Positions 42,883 to 52,005 of a stretch of DNA of 64,000 bases are shown one piece after another. The position numbers and the translations under genes were made by a program. The notes beneath the pieces were generated by a model. The model was not told where the DNA came from. It did no database searches and was given only the letters and a program-made list of their open reading frames with translations. The stretch spans positions 1-64,000 of the forward strand of contig WANR01000051.1 of the NCBI GenBank assembly GCA_015521705.1, given 5' to 3'. Within the stretch, counting starts at the first letter, position 1; every line of letters starts with the position of its first letter. Origin of the DNA: Desulfurococcales archaeon (lineage in GTDB: Archaea; Thermoproteota; Thermoprotei_A; Sulfolobales; Acidilobaceae).

Positions 42883-43203
42883 TCACTCCCCGGGGCGCTC
42901 CAGGCATGTTCCAAGGGCTTTGATACCCCCTATAAGCGCTCCTAGGCCCCTCCTAAAGCTCGGGTCGCCTAGGGCCCTGACAAGATCCGCGGCACCGGCC
43001 TCTCCGGCGCTGGACAGGGCCTTGTATGCAGCCTCGCTGCATGAGGCTAGGCTTCTGAGGGCCCAGGCCGTGGAGTCGCTCTCCAGCATCCTTGCCAGGG
43101 CCCTTATGAGGCTGTCTATGGCTGCTTGGAGCTCCTCAACGCTCCTAGCCAGGTTGTCGAGCCTCTCTTCAAGCCTCTCAAGCCTCTGCTCTACCGTGCT
43201 CAA
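42883..43203 (-). CDS. coiled-coil, DUF1641-like small protein
   Basis: A 106-residue protein. An N-terminal coiled coil (residues 3-45, LERLEERLDNLARSVEELQ) is followed by helices ending in LGDPSFRRGLGALIGGIKALGTCL. That end resembles the DUF1641 motif of proteins found beside redox enzymes. Here it precedes a HEPN-like gene by 3 bp and is divergent from the MBL gene. Function unknown; the coiled coil suggests oligomerisation or a scaffold for the next gene product. Confidence 0.6.
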   Translation of the reverse strand: MSTVEQRLERLEERLDNLARSVEELQAAIDSLIRALARMLESDSTAWALRSLASCSEAAYKALSSAGEAGAADLVRALGDPSFRRGLGALIGGIKALGTCLERPGE

Positions 43204-43280
43204 TGCCGGGCTCCCAGCTTGATAGCGTGTGTGAGGGACTTTTAAGTTCTTGGTGTAGAACCATTCTACCGGGGCGTGTG

Positions 43281-44177
43281 ATGGTGCGCGTAGAGGTTGT
43301 AGACGTCACCCCCCAGGGATGGGGCTTTCTGGCGTCCTACCTAGTCGACACGGGCGAGGGGCTCATAGTGGTCGACACGGGCCCTGCGAGCTCCGTGGAC
43401 AAGCTCGTAAACCACCTAAGGGAGACGGGGCGAGACCCCAGCGATGTGAGGCTCATAGTGCTAACCCACATACACCTGGATCATGCAGGCGGGGCCGGGA
43501 GGCTAGCTAGGCTCTGCGGCAACGCTAGGGTTCTGGTGCACCCGCGCGGGGCCAGGCACCTCGAGGATCCTAGCAGGCTATGGGAGGCTACGAGGAGCGT
43601 TCTAGGCGTGGTCGCCGACTACTACGGGAAGCCGGAGCCCGTTCCCCGAGACTTGATAGCTGTGCCCAGGGATGGAGAGGTTTTCAGGGTTGGCCGCGAG
43701 GAGGTACAGCTAGTGTACACGCCGGGACATGCGAGCCACCACATGAGCGTCTTCCTCCGGAGGAGCGGTGTCTTGTTCTCGGGCGACGCGGCTGGCATAA
43801 GGGTGGAGCTAGACGGCAGGGTTGTCGAGATGCCCACGACTCCTCCCCCATTCAAGCCCACAGCCTACCTGGAGAGCCTTGAAAGAATGGCGGGGATCCA
43901 GGCTTCTAGCATAGTGGTGGGGCATTACGGCAGTGTCCCCGAGGATCCTGGTAGCTACCTGCGCAGGCACAGGGATGAATATGCTAGGTGGGTGGAGACG
44001 GCCAGGGAGGCCCTGTCCGAAGGCGTAACAAGCGTGGAAAAAGTGGCAGAGTACGTGGCTGACAGGATACCTTCAGCCAGAAGGGCAGCTGACCACCCCA
44101 ACCCTATAGTATCCAGGATGTTCTATCTAGCCTCTATATGGGGGCTCGTTGAGGCGCTCTCGCAGGGCGAGGACTAG
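43281..44177 (+). CDS. MBL-fold metallohydrolase
   Basis: A 298-residue metallo-beta-lactamase-fold enzyme with the ligand motif THIHLDHAGG, then LVHPRGARHL, TPGHASHH and FSGDAAG, closed by VVGHYGS. The C-terminal helical extension (about residues 215-298) is of the type seen in larger members with thioesterase- or lactonase-like activity. The frame is open from 43203, but ATG 43281 (or the GTG just before it) fits better, as the longer head runs into the divergent gene and a TTTTAAG box lies about 35 bp upstream. An enolase-superfamily gene follows 23 bp later. Confidence 0.85.
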   Translation: MVRVEVVDVTPQGWGFLASYLVDTGEGLIVVDTGPASSVDKLVNHLRETGRDPSDVRLIVLTHIHLDHAGGAGRLARLCGNARVLVHPRGARHLEDPSRLWEATRSVLGVVADYYGKPEPVPRDLIAVPRDGEVFRVGREEVQLVYTPGHASHHMSVFLRRSGVLFSGDAAGIRVELDGRVVEMPTTPPPFKPTAYLESLERMAGIQASSIVVGHYGSVPEDPGSYLRRHRDEYARWVETAREALSEGVTSVEKVAEYVADRIPSARRAADHPNPIVSRMFYLASIWGLVEALSQGED

Positions 44178-44200
44178 AGCTCCCATGGGGTGTCTATGGG

Positions 44201-45322
44201 TTGCCCCTGATCTCTGAGATAGAGCTGTTCGAGGCTTGGGTCAAGCTAAGGAGCCCCTTCGAGACAAGCTTCGGTAGAACCATAGAAAGGCCCGCGATAA
44301 TAGTGAGGATCGCCGACGAAGAGGGCTTCGAGGGCTGGGGCGAGGTAGTAGCTGGGGAGGGGCCATGGTACAGCTACGAGACCCACGCTACCGCGTGGCA
44401 CGTCTTGACGGAGTACATAGTGCCCCTCCTGGCCAGGAGTAGGAGCATAGAGCCCAGGAGCGTGTGGGAATCCATGAAGCCAGTAAGGGGGCACCCCATG
44501 GCTAAGGCGGGTGTTGAGGCGGCGGCGTGGGATCTAGCTTCTAGGAGGGCTGGAACCCCCCTATGGAGAATGATAGGCGGCGTTAGGTCCAGGATCGCGT
44601 CAGGCGTCAGCATAGGGATACAGGGTAGCGTGGAGGAGACCCTGAGAGCCGTGGCCAGGTACCTGGAGGAAGGCTACCAGAGGGTTAAGCTGAAGATAAA
44701 GCCCGGGTGGGACTACGAGGTGGTTTCGAGGGTTAGGAGGGAGCACCCGGACGTGCTGATGCACGTAGACGCGAACGCCTCCTACACACTGCTAGATGCT
44801 CCCAGGATCGCTAGGCTCGACGACTTAAACCTGGCAATGATAGAGCAGCCCCTGGACTACGAGGACCTCGTGGGGCACGCTGACCTACAGAGAATCGTGA
44901 AGACCCCGATATGCCTCGACGAGTCTATAAGAGGGCTGGGAGACGCCATAGCTGCTTACAGGCTCGGGAGCGCCTGGTACATCAACATAAAACCGGGACG
45001 CGTTGGGGGCATACTACAGTCAAAAGCCATACACGACTTCTGGTACGGAAGCCTGGGAAGGCCCGTGTGGATAGGCGGAATGCTGGAGACCGGCATAGGC
45101 AGGGGCCACCTGGTAGCCCTAGCCACGCTCCCCGGAGTCCTGTACCCCAACGACATAAGCGCCAGCGACAGGTACTACGAGGAGGACATAGTGGATCCCC
45201 CTTGGACCCTGAACAAGGACGGCACGATAAGCGCCCCAGAAAAGCCGGGAATAGGGGTAGAGGTTAACGTGGACCTCCTAGAAAAACTGTCAAAGAAGAG
45301 GAAGAAGTTCAAAATAGCCTAG
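44201..45322 (+). CDS. enolase superfamily, OSBS/N-acylamino acid racemase-like
   Basis: A 373-residue enzyme of the muconate-lactonizing subgroup. Catalytic Lys pair in VKLKIKPGWD, metal ligands in HVDANASY, MIEQPLDYEDL and ICLDESI, the second base in NIKPGRVGG, and WIGGMLETGIGR. These fit o-succinylbenzoate synthase and N-acylamino acid racemase, two functions that share one family. No other menaquinone genes are near, so racemase activity is possible. TTG start, 23 bp after the MBL gene, which could be its hydrolase partner. Confidence 0.85.
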   Translation: MPLISEIELFEAWVKLRSPFETSFGRTIERPAIIVRIADEEGFEGWGEVVAGEGPWYSYETHATAWHVLTEYIVPLLARSRSIEPRSVWESMKPVRGHPMAKAGVEAAAWDLASRRAGTPLWRMIGGVRSRIASGVSIGIQGSVEETLRAVARYLEEGYQRVKLKIKPGWDYEVVSRVRREHPDVLMHVDANASYTLLDAPRIARLDDLNLAMIEQPLDYEDLVGHADLQRIVKTPICLDESIRGLGDAIAAYRLGSAWYINIKPGRVGGILQSKAIHDFWYGSLGRPVWIGGMLETGIGRGHLVALATLPGVLYPNDISASDRYYEEDIVDPPWTLNKDGTISAPEKPGIGVEVNVDLLEKLSKKRKKFKIA

Positions 45323-45575
45323 ATCCAGGGAGAGACGAGGGCAACAACCGTTAATAACCCCGCTAACGCTATAAGTAGTAACCGGCGGGCGATGAGTTAA
45401 ACCTCCGACTCTCGCATGGAGTGTAGAAGCCCTGCGATAACGAGCCCGCTATTAAGTTTTACAGAGGCCGTATTACCTACAGCCACTACTTGCCTGCATA
45501 ACGGTTAGATAATCTTCTTTCCCCAGTTAATTAAAAAGAGTCCTAGTAGATGGCCTAATACCCGGTGTCCAGGGA

Positions 45576-45707
45576 TTGCCGGGTGACGTGTCTCCGGCTA
45601 GTCTAGTGGTTCTATTCTTGTACATTCTAGCCTTTGCCTTGCTGGTCGCCCTCATGCTACTATTGCCCAGGGCTAGGCTGCTGGCTAGAGGTAAAAAGGC
45701 AGGCTAG
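45576..45707 (+). CDS. small single-span membrane protein
   Basis: A 43-residue frame from TTG 45576, below usual length cut-offs. A hydrophobic helix (about residues 10-31, LVVLFLYILAFALLVALMLL) is followed by a basic tail (RARLLARGKKAG), giving an inside-facing C-terminus. An AT-rich box (TTAATTAAAAAG, 45526-45537) lies about 40 bp upstream. It fills the 414-bp gap between the racemase-like gene and the convergent MDR gene; the first 250 bp of that gap show nothing else. Confidence 0.5.
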   Translation: MPGDVSPASLVVLFLYILAFALLVALMLLLPRARLLARGKKAG

Positions 45708-45736
45708 GAGGGTTCTAATGGTTGGCGCCGCGTGGT

Positions 45737-46759
45737 TTACGGTTTTATGAAGATTCTCCCGTCCCTTTCTTTGGCGAAGAGCTTCTCCAGGGCTTCTATC
45801 GAGCCCTCTAGAGGGTAGGTCCTCCAGGTTCTCACTTTCAGCAAGCCTCTTCCAGCCATTCCTATAAGGTCTAAGAGCTCCCTTCTGGTCCCCCCAGTGG
45901 ATCCTATTATGGAGTGCTGTGCCTGGTACAGGGCTCTGAAGTCCACCCTGACCTCCTGGCCTGTTAGAACCCCGAAGGTCACCAGCCTACCGTTAGCTCC
46001 TAACAGGGAGAGGCTGGTGGGCAGGGTCTCGGAGCCTAGCGGGTCAACCACTATGTCGGCCATCCTGCCCCCGCTAGCCTCCTCCACGACCTCTCTCGCT
46101 TTATCCAGGGATGCAACGTAGTCGGCTCCAAGCTCCTTGACCCAGGGCTTCCTTGAGATCGCTACAACGGTCGCTCCCATAATCTTGGCAAGCTGCACGG
46201 CGAACATCCCAGTGTTGCCGCCAGCCCCTACAACAACTACCAAGTCGCCAGGGCCCGCCCCAGCCCTCCTCAAAGCATGGTAAGACGTTAGGGCTGCTAT
46301 GGGGAGGCTGGCAGCCAGCTCCCACGACAGAGCCTCACCTATCTTGAAGACATTCCTCGCGGGTACCACGGCATACTCGGCAAACCCTCCATTAGTGTGT
46401 AGCCCAACAAGCCCGCCCCTCCTGCACAGCATCTCCTGCCCAGCCAGGCACATGTCGCACGAGGCGTCGAAAACCCTGTTATACACCACAACCCTGTCAC
46501 CAGGCTCCAAACCCTCGACCCCTTCACCCACAGCCTCCACAACCCCGGCAAACTCAGAGCCCGGGATGTGGGGTTTAGGGGTGGCGATTGCCGAGAGCCT
46601 GGTAGCGGTTGCGTAGTCTATAGGGTTCACACCCGCCATAGCCACCCTTACAAGGACCTCGCCCCTGCCGGGGGAGGGTCTCTCCAAGTCGACAACCCTC
46701 AGATCCCCTATACCCCCCTTCTCGAAGACCAGGGCCTTCAAGCCGGGCACCCCATGCAC
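45737..46759 (-). CDS. MDR family oxidoreductase, structural zinc only
   Basis: A 340-residue medium-chain dehydrogenase/reductase. The catalytic-zinc Cys and His are absent: the usual CGICGSDxH position reads AGVNPIDYA, so it is of the quinone oxidoreductase/enoyl reductase kind. The structural zinc site is present as D-x2-C-x2-C-x7-C (FDASCDMCLAGQEMLC), with Asp for the first Cys. The NAD(P) loop is VVVGAGGNTGMFAVQLAK. It follows the PfkB kinase gene by about 40 bp on the same strand, probably third in the TrpF-like operon. Confidence 0.82.
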   Translation of the reverse strand: MHGVPGLKALVFEKGGIGDLRVVDLERPSPGRGEVLVRVAMAGVNPIDYATATRLSAIATPKPHIPGSEFAGVVEAVGEGVEGLEPGDRVVVYNRVFDASCDMCLAGQEMLCRRGGLVGLHTNGGFAEYAVVPARNVFKIGEALSWELAASLPIAALTSYHALRRAGAGPGDLVVVVGAGGNTGMFAVQLAKIMGATVVAISRKPWVKELGADYVASLDKAREVVEEASGGRMADIVVDPLGSETLPTSLSLLGANGRLVTFGVLTGQEVRVDFRALYQAQHSIIGSTGGTRRELLDLIGMAGRGLLKVRTWRTYPLEGSIEALEKLFAKERDGRIFIKP

Positions 46760-46801
46760 GATACAGTACTCTACGCTACTATTAAACCCTAGACACCAAC
46801 A

Positions 46802-47692
46802 CTACGCCACGCCCCCGGCTATGGAGTCCCAGGCCTTGTTTAGGGGGCCTTGGCCGGCGACGTGCCTAGCGGACTCCCTCACAGCCTCCTCGAGAGACGC
46901 CTCGTGGCTCTTCCTCATGGCAAGGCTCGCCAGGAACGTGGCTACGAAGACGTCGCCGGCCCCCTTAAGCATGACGGGCCTGACGGGCTGGGGCTTGTAG
47001 GAGTATGTCCCGTCCCTGCAGTAGGCCCTGGCCCCGCGGGACCCTAGCTTTACTACCATGCACTTCACACCACTAGATATGAGCTTGTCAGCGGCCTCCC
47101 TGATACTGCCAAGCAGTGAGGCAATCTCTGTCAGGGTGCCGAACACGTAGTCCACCCTGCCTAGGAGGCTCCTCAACGGGGCCCCCAAAAGCCCTGCCCT
47201 TGGGTGGAGGTCTATAGATGCAGAGTAGCCCCTGCCCCTATCTAGGAGTTCCTGGATCTCTGCGTGGGGCACTAGTTCTAGGAGATACCCTGTTAAGTGC
47301 ACGTGTCCCAGCCTAGACGCCTCGAGCTCCAGGGCCTCTACATAGCCCCTGAGGCTTGCACGGGGGCCCGGGTGGTAGAGCACCCTCCTAGGCCTCCCAG
47401 CCCTGTAGACGTTTATAATGGTGCAGGTACCCCCGCTTCCCCACAGTTCCACGACACGGGGCCCCGTGAGCCGTGCGAGCATCGACCCTAGCAGGCTGAA
47501 CACGGGATCCCTGGATACGGGGGAGGCTATAACTGCCTCTAGGCCCAGCGACGCCATGGTTATAGCCACGTTGCCACCGGAGCCTGCGGGGCATAGCCTG
47601 ATCCTCCTAGCCTCGATCTGGCTGCCACGCCTCTCCCCCTGCTCCACGTCGATGTCTAGGCACAGGTCTCCCAGGATCAGGGCTCCCCTCAA
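46802..47692 (-). CDS. PfkB family carbohydrate/nucleoside kinase
   Basis: A 296-residue ribokinase-family kinase. The N-terminus (GALILGDLCLDID) and CPAGSGGNVAITMASLGL are family signatures, and the catalytic Asp lies in LKGAGDVFVATFLA near the C-terminus. The Thr of the usual DTTGAGD is replaced, giving MLKGAGD. It starts 3 bp after the TrpF-like gene and is followed by the MDR gene. The substrate is unknown; context with a (beta/alpha)8 TrpF-like protein suggests a phosphorylated sugar or riboside intermediate. Confidence 0.85.
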   Translation of the reverse strand: MRGALILGDLCLDIDVEQGERRGSQIEARRIRLCPAGSGGNVAITMASLGLEAVIASPVSRDPVFSLLGSMLARLTGPRVVELWGSGGTCTIINVYRAGRPRRVLYHPGPRASLRGYVEALELEASRLGHVHLTGYLLELVPHAEIQELLDRGRGYSASIDLHPRAGLLGAPLRSLLGRVDYVFGTLTEIASLLGSIREAADKLISSGVKCMVVKLGSRGARAYCRDGTYSYKPQPVRPVMLKGAGDVFVATFLASLAMRKSHEASLEEAVRESARHVAGQGPLNKAWDSIAGGVA

Positions 47693-47695
47693 GGC

Positions 47696-48385
47696 CTAGA
47701 ACGCCTCCCTAGCCCTCTCTATGAACGAGATGACGCGTGCTAGATCCTTCCTGCCCATGCTCCCCGGCAGATCCAGGGAGGTGGCCGCGTCGACGCCCCA
47801 GGGCCTGACAGTCCTTATAGCCTCCGCCACGTTATCCGGGCCCAGACCCCCGGCCAGTATAACGGGTACGCGAACCGAGTCTCTTATCCTCCTGCTCAAG
47901 CTCCAGTCGTGCGTCCTGCCAGTCCCGCCTATGAATCCTCTTAAGAGGGGATGGGGAGGCTCTCCATGCGTGTCCAGCATCAATATATCGCTTACCCCCT
48001 TGTACCTCCTGGCAGCCTCAAGCTCGCCTCCAGCTCCTATGGGGATCACTCTTATAACCCTGAACCCCGACCCCCTCAGCTCCTCGCTCAGCCTAGCGAA
48101 CTCCTCGTAGCCCATTTGCGACTCGTAGCTCGCCACCTGGACAAGGTCTGGCTCCACGTAGAACGCCCACGAAACTATTGTCTCAGGGCTATGGGTTATG
48201 GGGAGCATAACGCACCTAGCCAGCCCCCTCACCGCCTTGCATATAGACCTCCCCAGGGCCGGGGTCACAGTGTATGGCAGGCCCCACTGGGACACCATCA
48301 AGCCCACGTGATCCGCGCCCGCCGCAGCGACCCTGACAGCGTCCTCCACAGACACCATACTATACACCTGAACCACACCAGCCAA
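47696..48385 (-). CDS. TrpF-like (PRA isomerase family) protein lacking catalytic Cys
   Basis: A 229-residue TIM barrel clearly of the phosphoribosylanthranilate isomerase family: GGTGRTHDWSLSRRI, VILAGGLGPDNVAEAI and GVDAATSLDLPGSMGRKD build the phosphate site. The general-base Cys of TrpF (KICG near residue 7) is replaced: the equivalent reads VQVYSM, Tyr for Cys. The general-acid Asp (MLDTHG) is kept. No other trp gene is near. The start is TTG 48385, behind a strong GGAGGTG site at 8 bp. It is first in an operon with a PfkB kinase. A new reaction on a related phosphosugar is likely. Confidence 0.8.
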   Translation of the reverse strand: MAGVVQVYSMVSVEDAVRVAAAGADHVGLMVSQWGLPYTVTPALGRSICKAVRGLARCVMLPITHSPETIVSWAFYVEPDLVQVASYESQMGYEEFARLSEELRGSGFRVIRVIPIGAGGELEAARRYKGVSDILMLDTHGEPPHPLLRGFIGGTGRTHDWSLSRRIRDSVRVPVILAGGLGPDNVAEAIRTVRPWGVDAATSLDLPGSMGRKDLARVISFIERAREAF

Positions 48386-48464
48386 GACCCAACACCTCCC
48401 CCAACACGCTAGAGGCACCGTATAGGCCTGATCAAAAAGCGGGCGGGCCTTTCAGGGCGTCCTG

Positions 48465-48821
48465 TTACCTGCCGGGCTTGGGCGTGGAATAGTAGAGTAA
48501 GGAGGCTATAGCTACTGCTGTCACGGCTACTATGAGGTATGCTATGAGGTAGAGAGCGGGTACTGGTAGCCCCGCTATCTTGGCTGTCAGGCTGATCATG
48601 TCTAGGGCTCCCGGGTTTATGAAGTTGGACGCTAGATAGGCTAGCGTTATCCATGCGAGCCCAGCTAGGACCCCTCGAACCGCTGCCCTCTTCAGTGACG
48701 GGGCTCCATAGCTGGCTATAGCTGCAGCTACTGCTGTGGCTAGGGGTATGTGCCCCGAGGCATAGTCGACAAGCAGACCTGCGAGAACCCCTATGACTAG
48801 CAGGGTTGCCTCTCTTTTCAC
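48465..48821 (-). CDS. small four-helix membrane protein
   Basis: A 118-residue membrane protein with about four hydrophobic segments (residues 6-20, 26-40, 48-66, 88-112). It starts 6 bp after the penicillin-amidase-family gene, so it belongs to the same transcript. Nothing identifies its function. It could serve as a membrane partner of the exported amidase. Confidence 0.6.
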   Translation of the reverse strand: MKREATLLVIGVLAGLLVDYASGHIPLATAVAAAIASYGAPSLKRAAVRGVLAGLAWITLAYLASNFINPGALDMISLTAKIAGLPVPALYLIAYLIVAVTAVAIASLLYYSTPKPGR

Positions 48822-48827
48822 CCGGGT

Positions 48828-51383
48828 TCACCCCTCGGGCTTGAACGTGACTGAGCCTAGCGTTTCCTCTAGGTCTCCAGGGCTTGAGGCGCAGGTGAAG
48901 GTGAAGTACTCGTTGTTGAGCCATTCGTCTACCCAGTCATCGTAGCGGTCGCTGACTGGGTTCCCGCTCTGCCCTCCAGGGTAGATCCCGTAGACTATAC
49001 AAGAATCCGGGGACTCCATTAGGGCTACGATCCTCCAGCTCGGCCCAGTCCTAACGTACACGCCTCCCTCGAGGGCTTCCAGGTCCCAGGGGAACCCGGC
49101 GTTCATTAGCACGTTGGAGGATCCGTCTACAGGGTAGGGCCCCCGGGATAGGGCGTCTAGCTGTGATAGATGCATCAGGAGTAGCTGGTGCACCCTGCCC
49201 CATTCCCAATCTTCGATGTTAGGCCCCAGCTTTTCCTCGAGGGCCCTGATAGCCCTGTCCAGGGCTCTCTGGACTGTGGCCTCGAAGCCTCCTCTGAACC
49301 ACTCCGAGTCCCTCAGCTCCCTCACGAGGTATATGGTTGTGGCTACTGGCGGGTAGAACCTGTAGCCGACGCCGCGCTCCAAGAGGTAGTCCCTGTATAG
49401 CTCGTCCTGTAGGGCGGAGAACCAGGCCCACCAGAGCGTGGGGGCTACCTCGCCCTTGTCCATCATGTAGTCCCACCTTGAGAGGATCTCCAGGGCTTCC
49501 AAGGCCTTGCCAGAGGCCCTTTCCTCGACGGCCTTTATCATGACTGGCAGCATCATGGCTGCGGCCCAGTTGTAAGTGTCTCCCTGGTACCTCTTCATGT
49601 CGTCAACGCTATGCATCTCCTTGGACTCTAGGAGCCTGAATATTGCCTGGGCTCTGTTGGGCGAGTCCCACCAGGCCCCTAGTATGAAGTAGGGGTAGTA
49701 GGGCCCCACTGACATCTGGTTGGGGGCCGCTAGGAAGCCCCTCTCCGGGTTGACGGCGTGGGGCACGTCCTCGAATGGGACGTACCCGATCCAGTCGTGG
49801 GGCCCGGTACCGTTCAGGACCGACCTGCTACCTACAACGAGGATCTCCCTGCCGTCGGGGAGTGTCACCTTGCGTAGGGGGAATATGCCTGGCTCGTATA
49901 CTGCTATGTTCCCGTACACGTCGGCGTACATGAAGTTCTGGCTGGGCACGTCCCAGTACTTGAGGGCTTCGACGAATTCCTCGAGGCTCCTAGCCTTGTT
50001 CACCAGGTATATGGCTACAGCCTCCCGGGTCACGCCGCTACCATCATTCATGAAGCCAGCGTTACCAGTCCACCTGAAGGATATTGTGAGGCCCTTCCTT
50101 GTCAGCACGGGCCCGTGGACGGTTTCGTACACTACGAGCTCGTAGTCCTCGCCGCCCCTCACCTTGATCACCTCCCTTATTTCCCTCATTCTCTTCCACT
50201 CGCCGTCGTGGTAGTACAGTGTGGGGTCCTCGGGGCTGACCTGCTCGACGTAGAAGTCCATGACTCCTATCTGCGTGTTTGTCAGGCCCCAGGATATGTA
50301 CCTGTTATACCCTATAATGACGAATGGGATCCCTGGCAGGGTCACACCGTAGACGTCTAGGTCCCCAGCCTTGATGTGGACGGCGAACCAGAGGGAGGGT
50401 ATGTTGAGGGGTAGGTGGGGGTCGTCAGCCATCATGGCCGCCCCGTGAGTGCTCCTACTAGGGGACACAGCCCAATTGTTGCTGCCAATCTCCCTAGGCC
50501 TCTCCCCCACAAGCTCCAGAATGTCTAGCACCGCCTCCTCAAGCCTCGACGCGAACTCGGGATCCTCGAAGTCTAGGCCCGTGGCCCACTCCTCGAACCA
50601 GTTAAGGCCCCTGAGGTAGTAGGGATCCACGGGGATCCTCTTGCCGTTAATCTCCCCGTCGCCGGGGACCACGGTCACGTTATCGCTGTAGTAGGGGTGC
50701 ACCGGCCACAAGAGGTTGACATCCTCGGGGCCCAGCTTTACAGCCAGGTAGGAGAGGATCAGCGGCTCCCAGAAGTTTGTGAGGCTCCAGGCCATGTACT
50801 TAGCCCAGACAATAGAGTCGGCGGGGCTCCAGGGCTCGGGTTTGTAGTCCAGTAGCTTGAAGAGCAGAGGGAGCCTCCCCTCCCTCTCCATCCTGCCTAT
50901 AGCGTCGTTAACCCCCCTACTATATGCCTCCAGCAGCTCGTACACCTCAGGCACGTTGGCCCTGATCCACTCGGCAGTAGTCTCGGCAGACCTCCTGAGC
51001 CCGATGGTTCTCATGAACACGTCGCTCTCCAGCGCGTCCTCGCCAACGATCTCTGCAAGCCTCCCAGAGGCCAGCCTCCTCTGCACATCCATCTGCCAGA
51101 GCCTGAACCAGGCATGTACATAGCCCATGGCATAAAAGGCGTCCCTCTCGCTCTCCGCGAATATGTGGGGCACGAAGTTCCCGTCGAAAACCACCCTAAC
51201 CTCGGACCCCAGATAGCTACTCTCAATACTCATCTCGCCGCTCAAGACACCTACAGAAGCGGAGGCTGCCACGCCGCGGAAGGGATCCATGATAGACAAA
51301 AGCTGGCCCAGCGGGGTCGCAACAATCAGGCCTATAACAATAACTACGCCCAGAACACTGACAAGCCTTCCAACAACCCCCAA
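48828..51383 (-). CDS. penicillin amidase family N-terminal nucleophile hydrolase
   Basis: An 851-residue Ntn hydrolase, anchored or exported by an N-terminal hydrophobic segment (residues 7-27). The precursor should cleave itself before Ser301 in REIGSNNWAVS, making that Ser the beta-chain nucleophile. Supporting motifs include MGYVHAWFRLWQMDVQRR in the alpha chain, MMADDPHL, and PGIPFVIIGYNRYISWGLTN. Members hydrolyse amides such as penicillin G, acyl-homoserine lactones or N-acyl amino acids; a crenarchaeal relative is known from Sulfolobus. TTG start. A small membrane protein gene follows it. Confidence 0.93.
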   Translation of the reverse strand: MGVVGRLVSVLGVVIVIGLIVATPLGQLLSIMDPFRGVAASASVGVLSGEMSIESSYLGSEVRVVFDGNFVPHIFAESERDAFYAMGYVHAWFRLWQMDVQRRLASGRLAEIVGEDALESDVFMRTIGLRRSAETTAEWIRANVPEVYELLEAYSRGVNDAIGRMEREGRLPLLFKLLDYKPEPWSPADSIVWAKYMAWSLTNFWEPLILSYLAVKLGPEDVNLLWPVHPYYSDNVTVVPGDGEINGKRIPVDPYYLRGLNWFEEWATGLDFEDPEFASRLEEAVLDILELVGERPREIGSNNWAVSPSRSTHGAAMMADDPHLPLNIPSLWFAVHIKAGDLDVYGVTLPGIPFVIIGYNRYISWGLTNTQIGVMDFYVEQVSPEDPTLYYHDGEWKRMREIREVIKVRGGEDYELVVYETVHGPVLTRKGLTISFRWTGNAGFMNDGSGVTREAVAIYLVNKARSLEEFVEALKYWDVPSQNFMYADVYGNIAVYEPGIFPLRKVTLPDGREILVVGSRSVLNGTGPHDWIGYVPFEDVPHAVNPERGFLAAPNQMSVGPYYPYFILGAWWDSPNRAQAIFRLLESKEMHSVDDMKRYQGDTYNWAAAMMLPVMIKAVEERASGKALEALEILSRWDYMMDKGEVAPTLWWAWFSALQDELYRDYLLERGVGYRFYPPVATTIYLVRELRDSEWFRGGFEATVQRALDRAIRALEEKLGPNIEDWEWGRVHQLLLMHLSQLDALSRGPYPVDGSSNVLMNAGFPWDLEALEGGVYVRTGPSWRIVALMESPDSCIVYGIYPGGQSGNPVSDRYDDWVDEWLNNEYFTFTCASSPGDLEETLGSVTFKPEG

Positions 51384-51570
51384 TTATAGCACACCCTTGT
51401 AAAAAACAGGTAAAGGCCACATAAAAGCTAAATCCGACGTAAACCGAAACGCCTTACTCTATAAGGGAGATGCTTGCCGACGAGATGCGCCTAAAAGAAA
51501 CGTATTTAAGGAATTCTTAGAAATCCAAGGCAGCCAAAACCGGGATTTCAGTCTTTTTAAGTGCTCTGGA

Positions 51571-52005
51571 TCAAGTAATGAGGTATTCGAGCTCCCAGCC
51601 AAGCCATGTTTTAATCTTTTCTAGCCCTTCTAGCAGCTCTTTCTCGGGTTTTAGGAAGAGGGGTTTAAGGTTGTATTTCTTTGCCGATGCAAGTATATAG
51701 CAGTCTCCCAGGCTTATAGGTATCGCGCATTTGCAGCTTGCCGCGTAATCCCATACCTCCTCGTCTTCTATTAACATGATTGTTTCTGAGTCCACCAGGG
51801 CCCGCATTCTCTGCAATGCCTTCTCCCAGCCCCATAGCCTACACGTCACATAGAGTGCCTCGGTGAGGCTAAGCCTTACAGCATACACGTCGAGCTTGCC
51901 AGTAGTAATGGAGTCCACCAGCCTGGCAACGAGCCTGCTCCCGGCCAATATTTCGACCAATACGCTGGCGTCAAGCACATAAGCTTTTTCCCTTACCGAG
52001 CCCAA
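51571..52005 (-). CDS. vapC: PIN-domain ribonuclease toxin, VapC family
   Basis: A 144-residue PIN-domain protein, the toxin half of a VapBC pair. Conserved acids are visible: YVLDASVLVEIL (Asp near residue 11), SLTEALYV (Glu near 49) and LGDCYILASAKKYN (Asp near 101). It would cleave RNA, often tRNA or rRNA. It overlaps the 3' end of the upstream small gene by 13 bp, the usual antitoxin-toxin coupling. Confidence 0.88.
   Translation of the reverse strand: MGSVREKAYVLDASVLVEILAGSRLVARLVDSITTGKLDVYAVRLSLTEALYVTCRLWGWEKALQRMRALVDSETIMLIEDEEVWDYAASCKCAIPISLGDCYILASAKKYNLKPLFLKPEKELLEGLEKIKTWLGWELEYLIT

Noticed and set aside
47951-48412. 153-codon plus-strand frame opposite the TrpF-like gene
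   Set aside because: His/Arg/Pro-rich shadow of a well-supported gene on the other strand.
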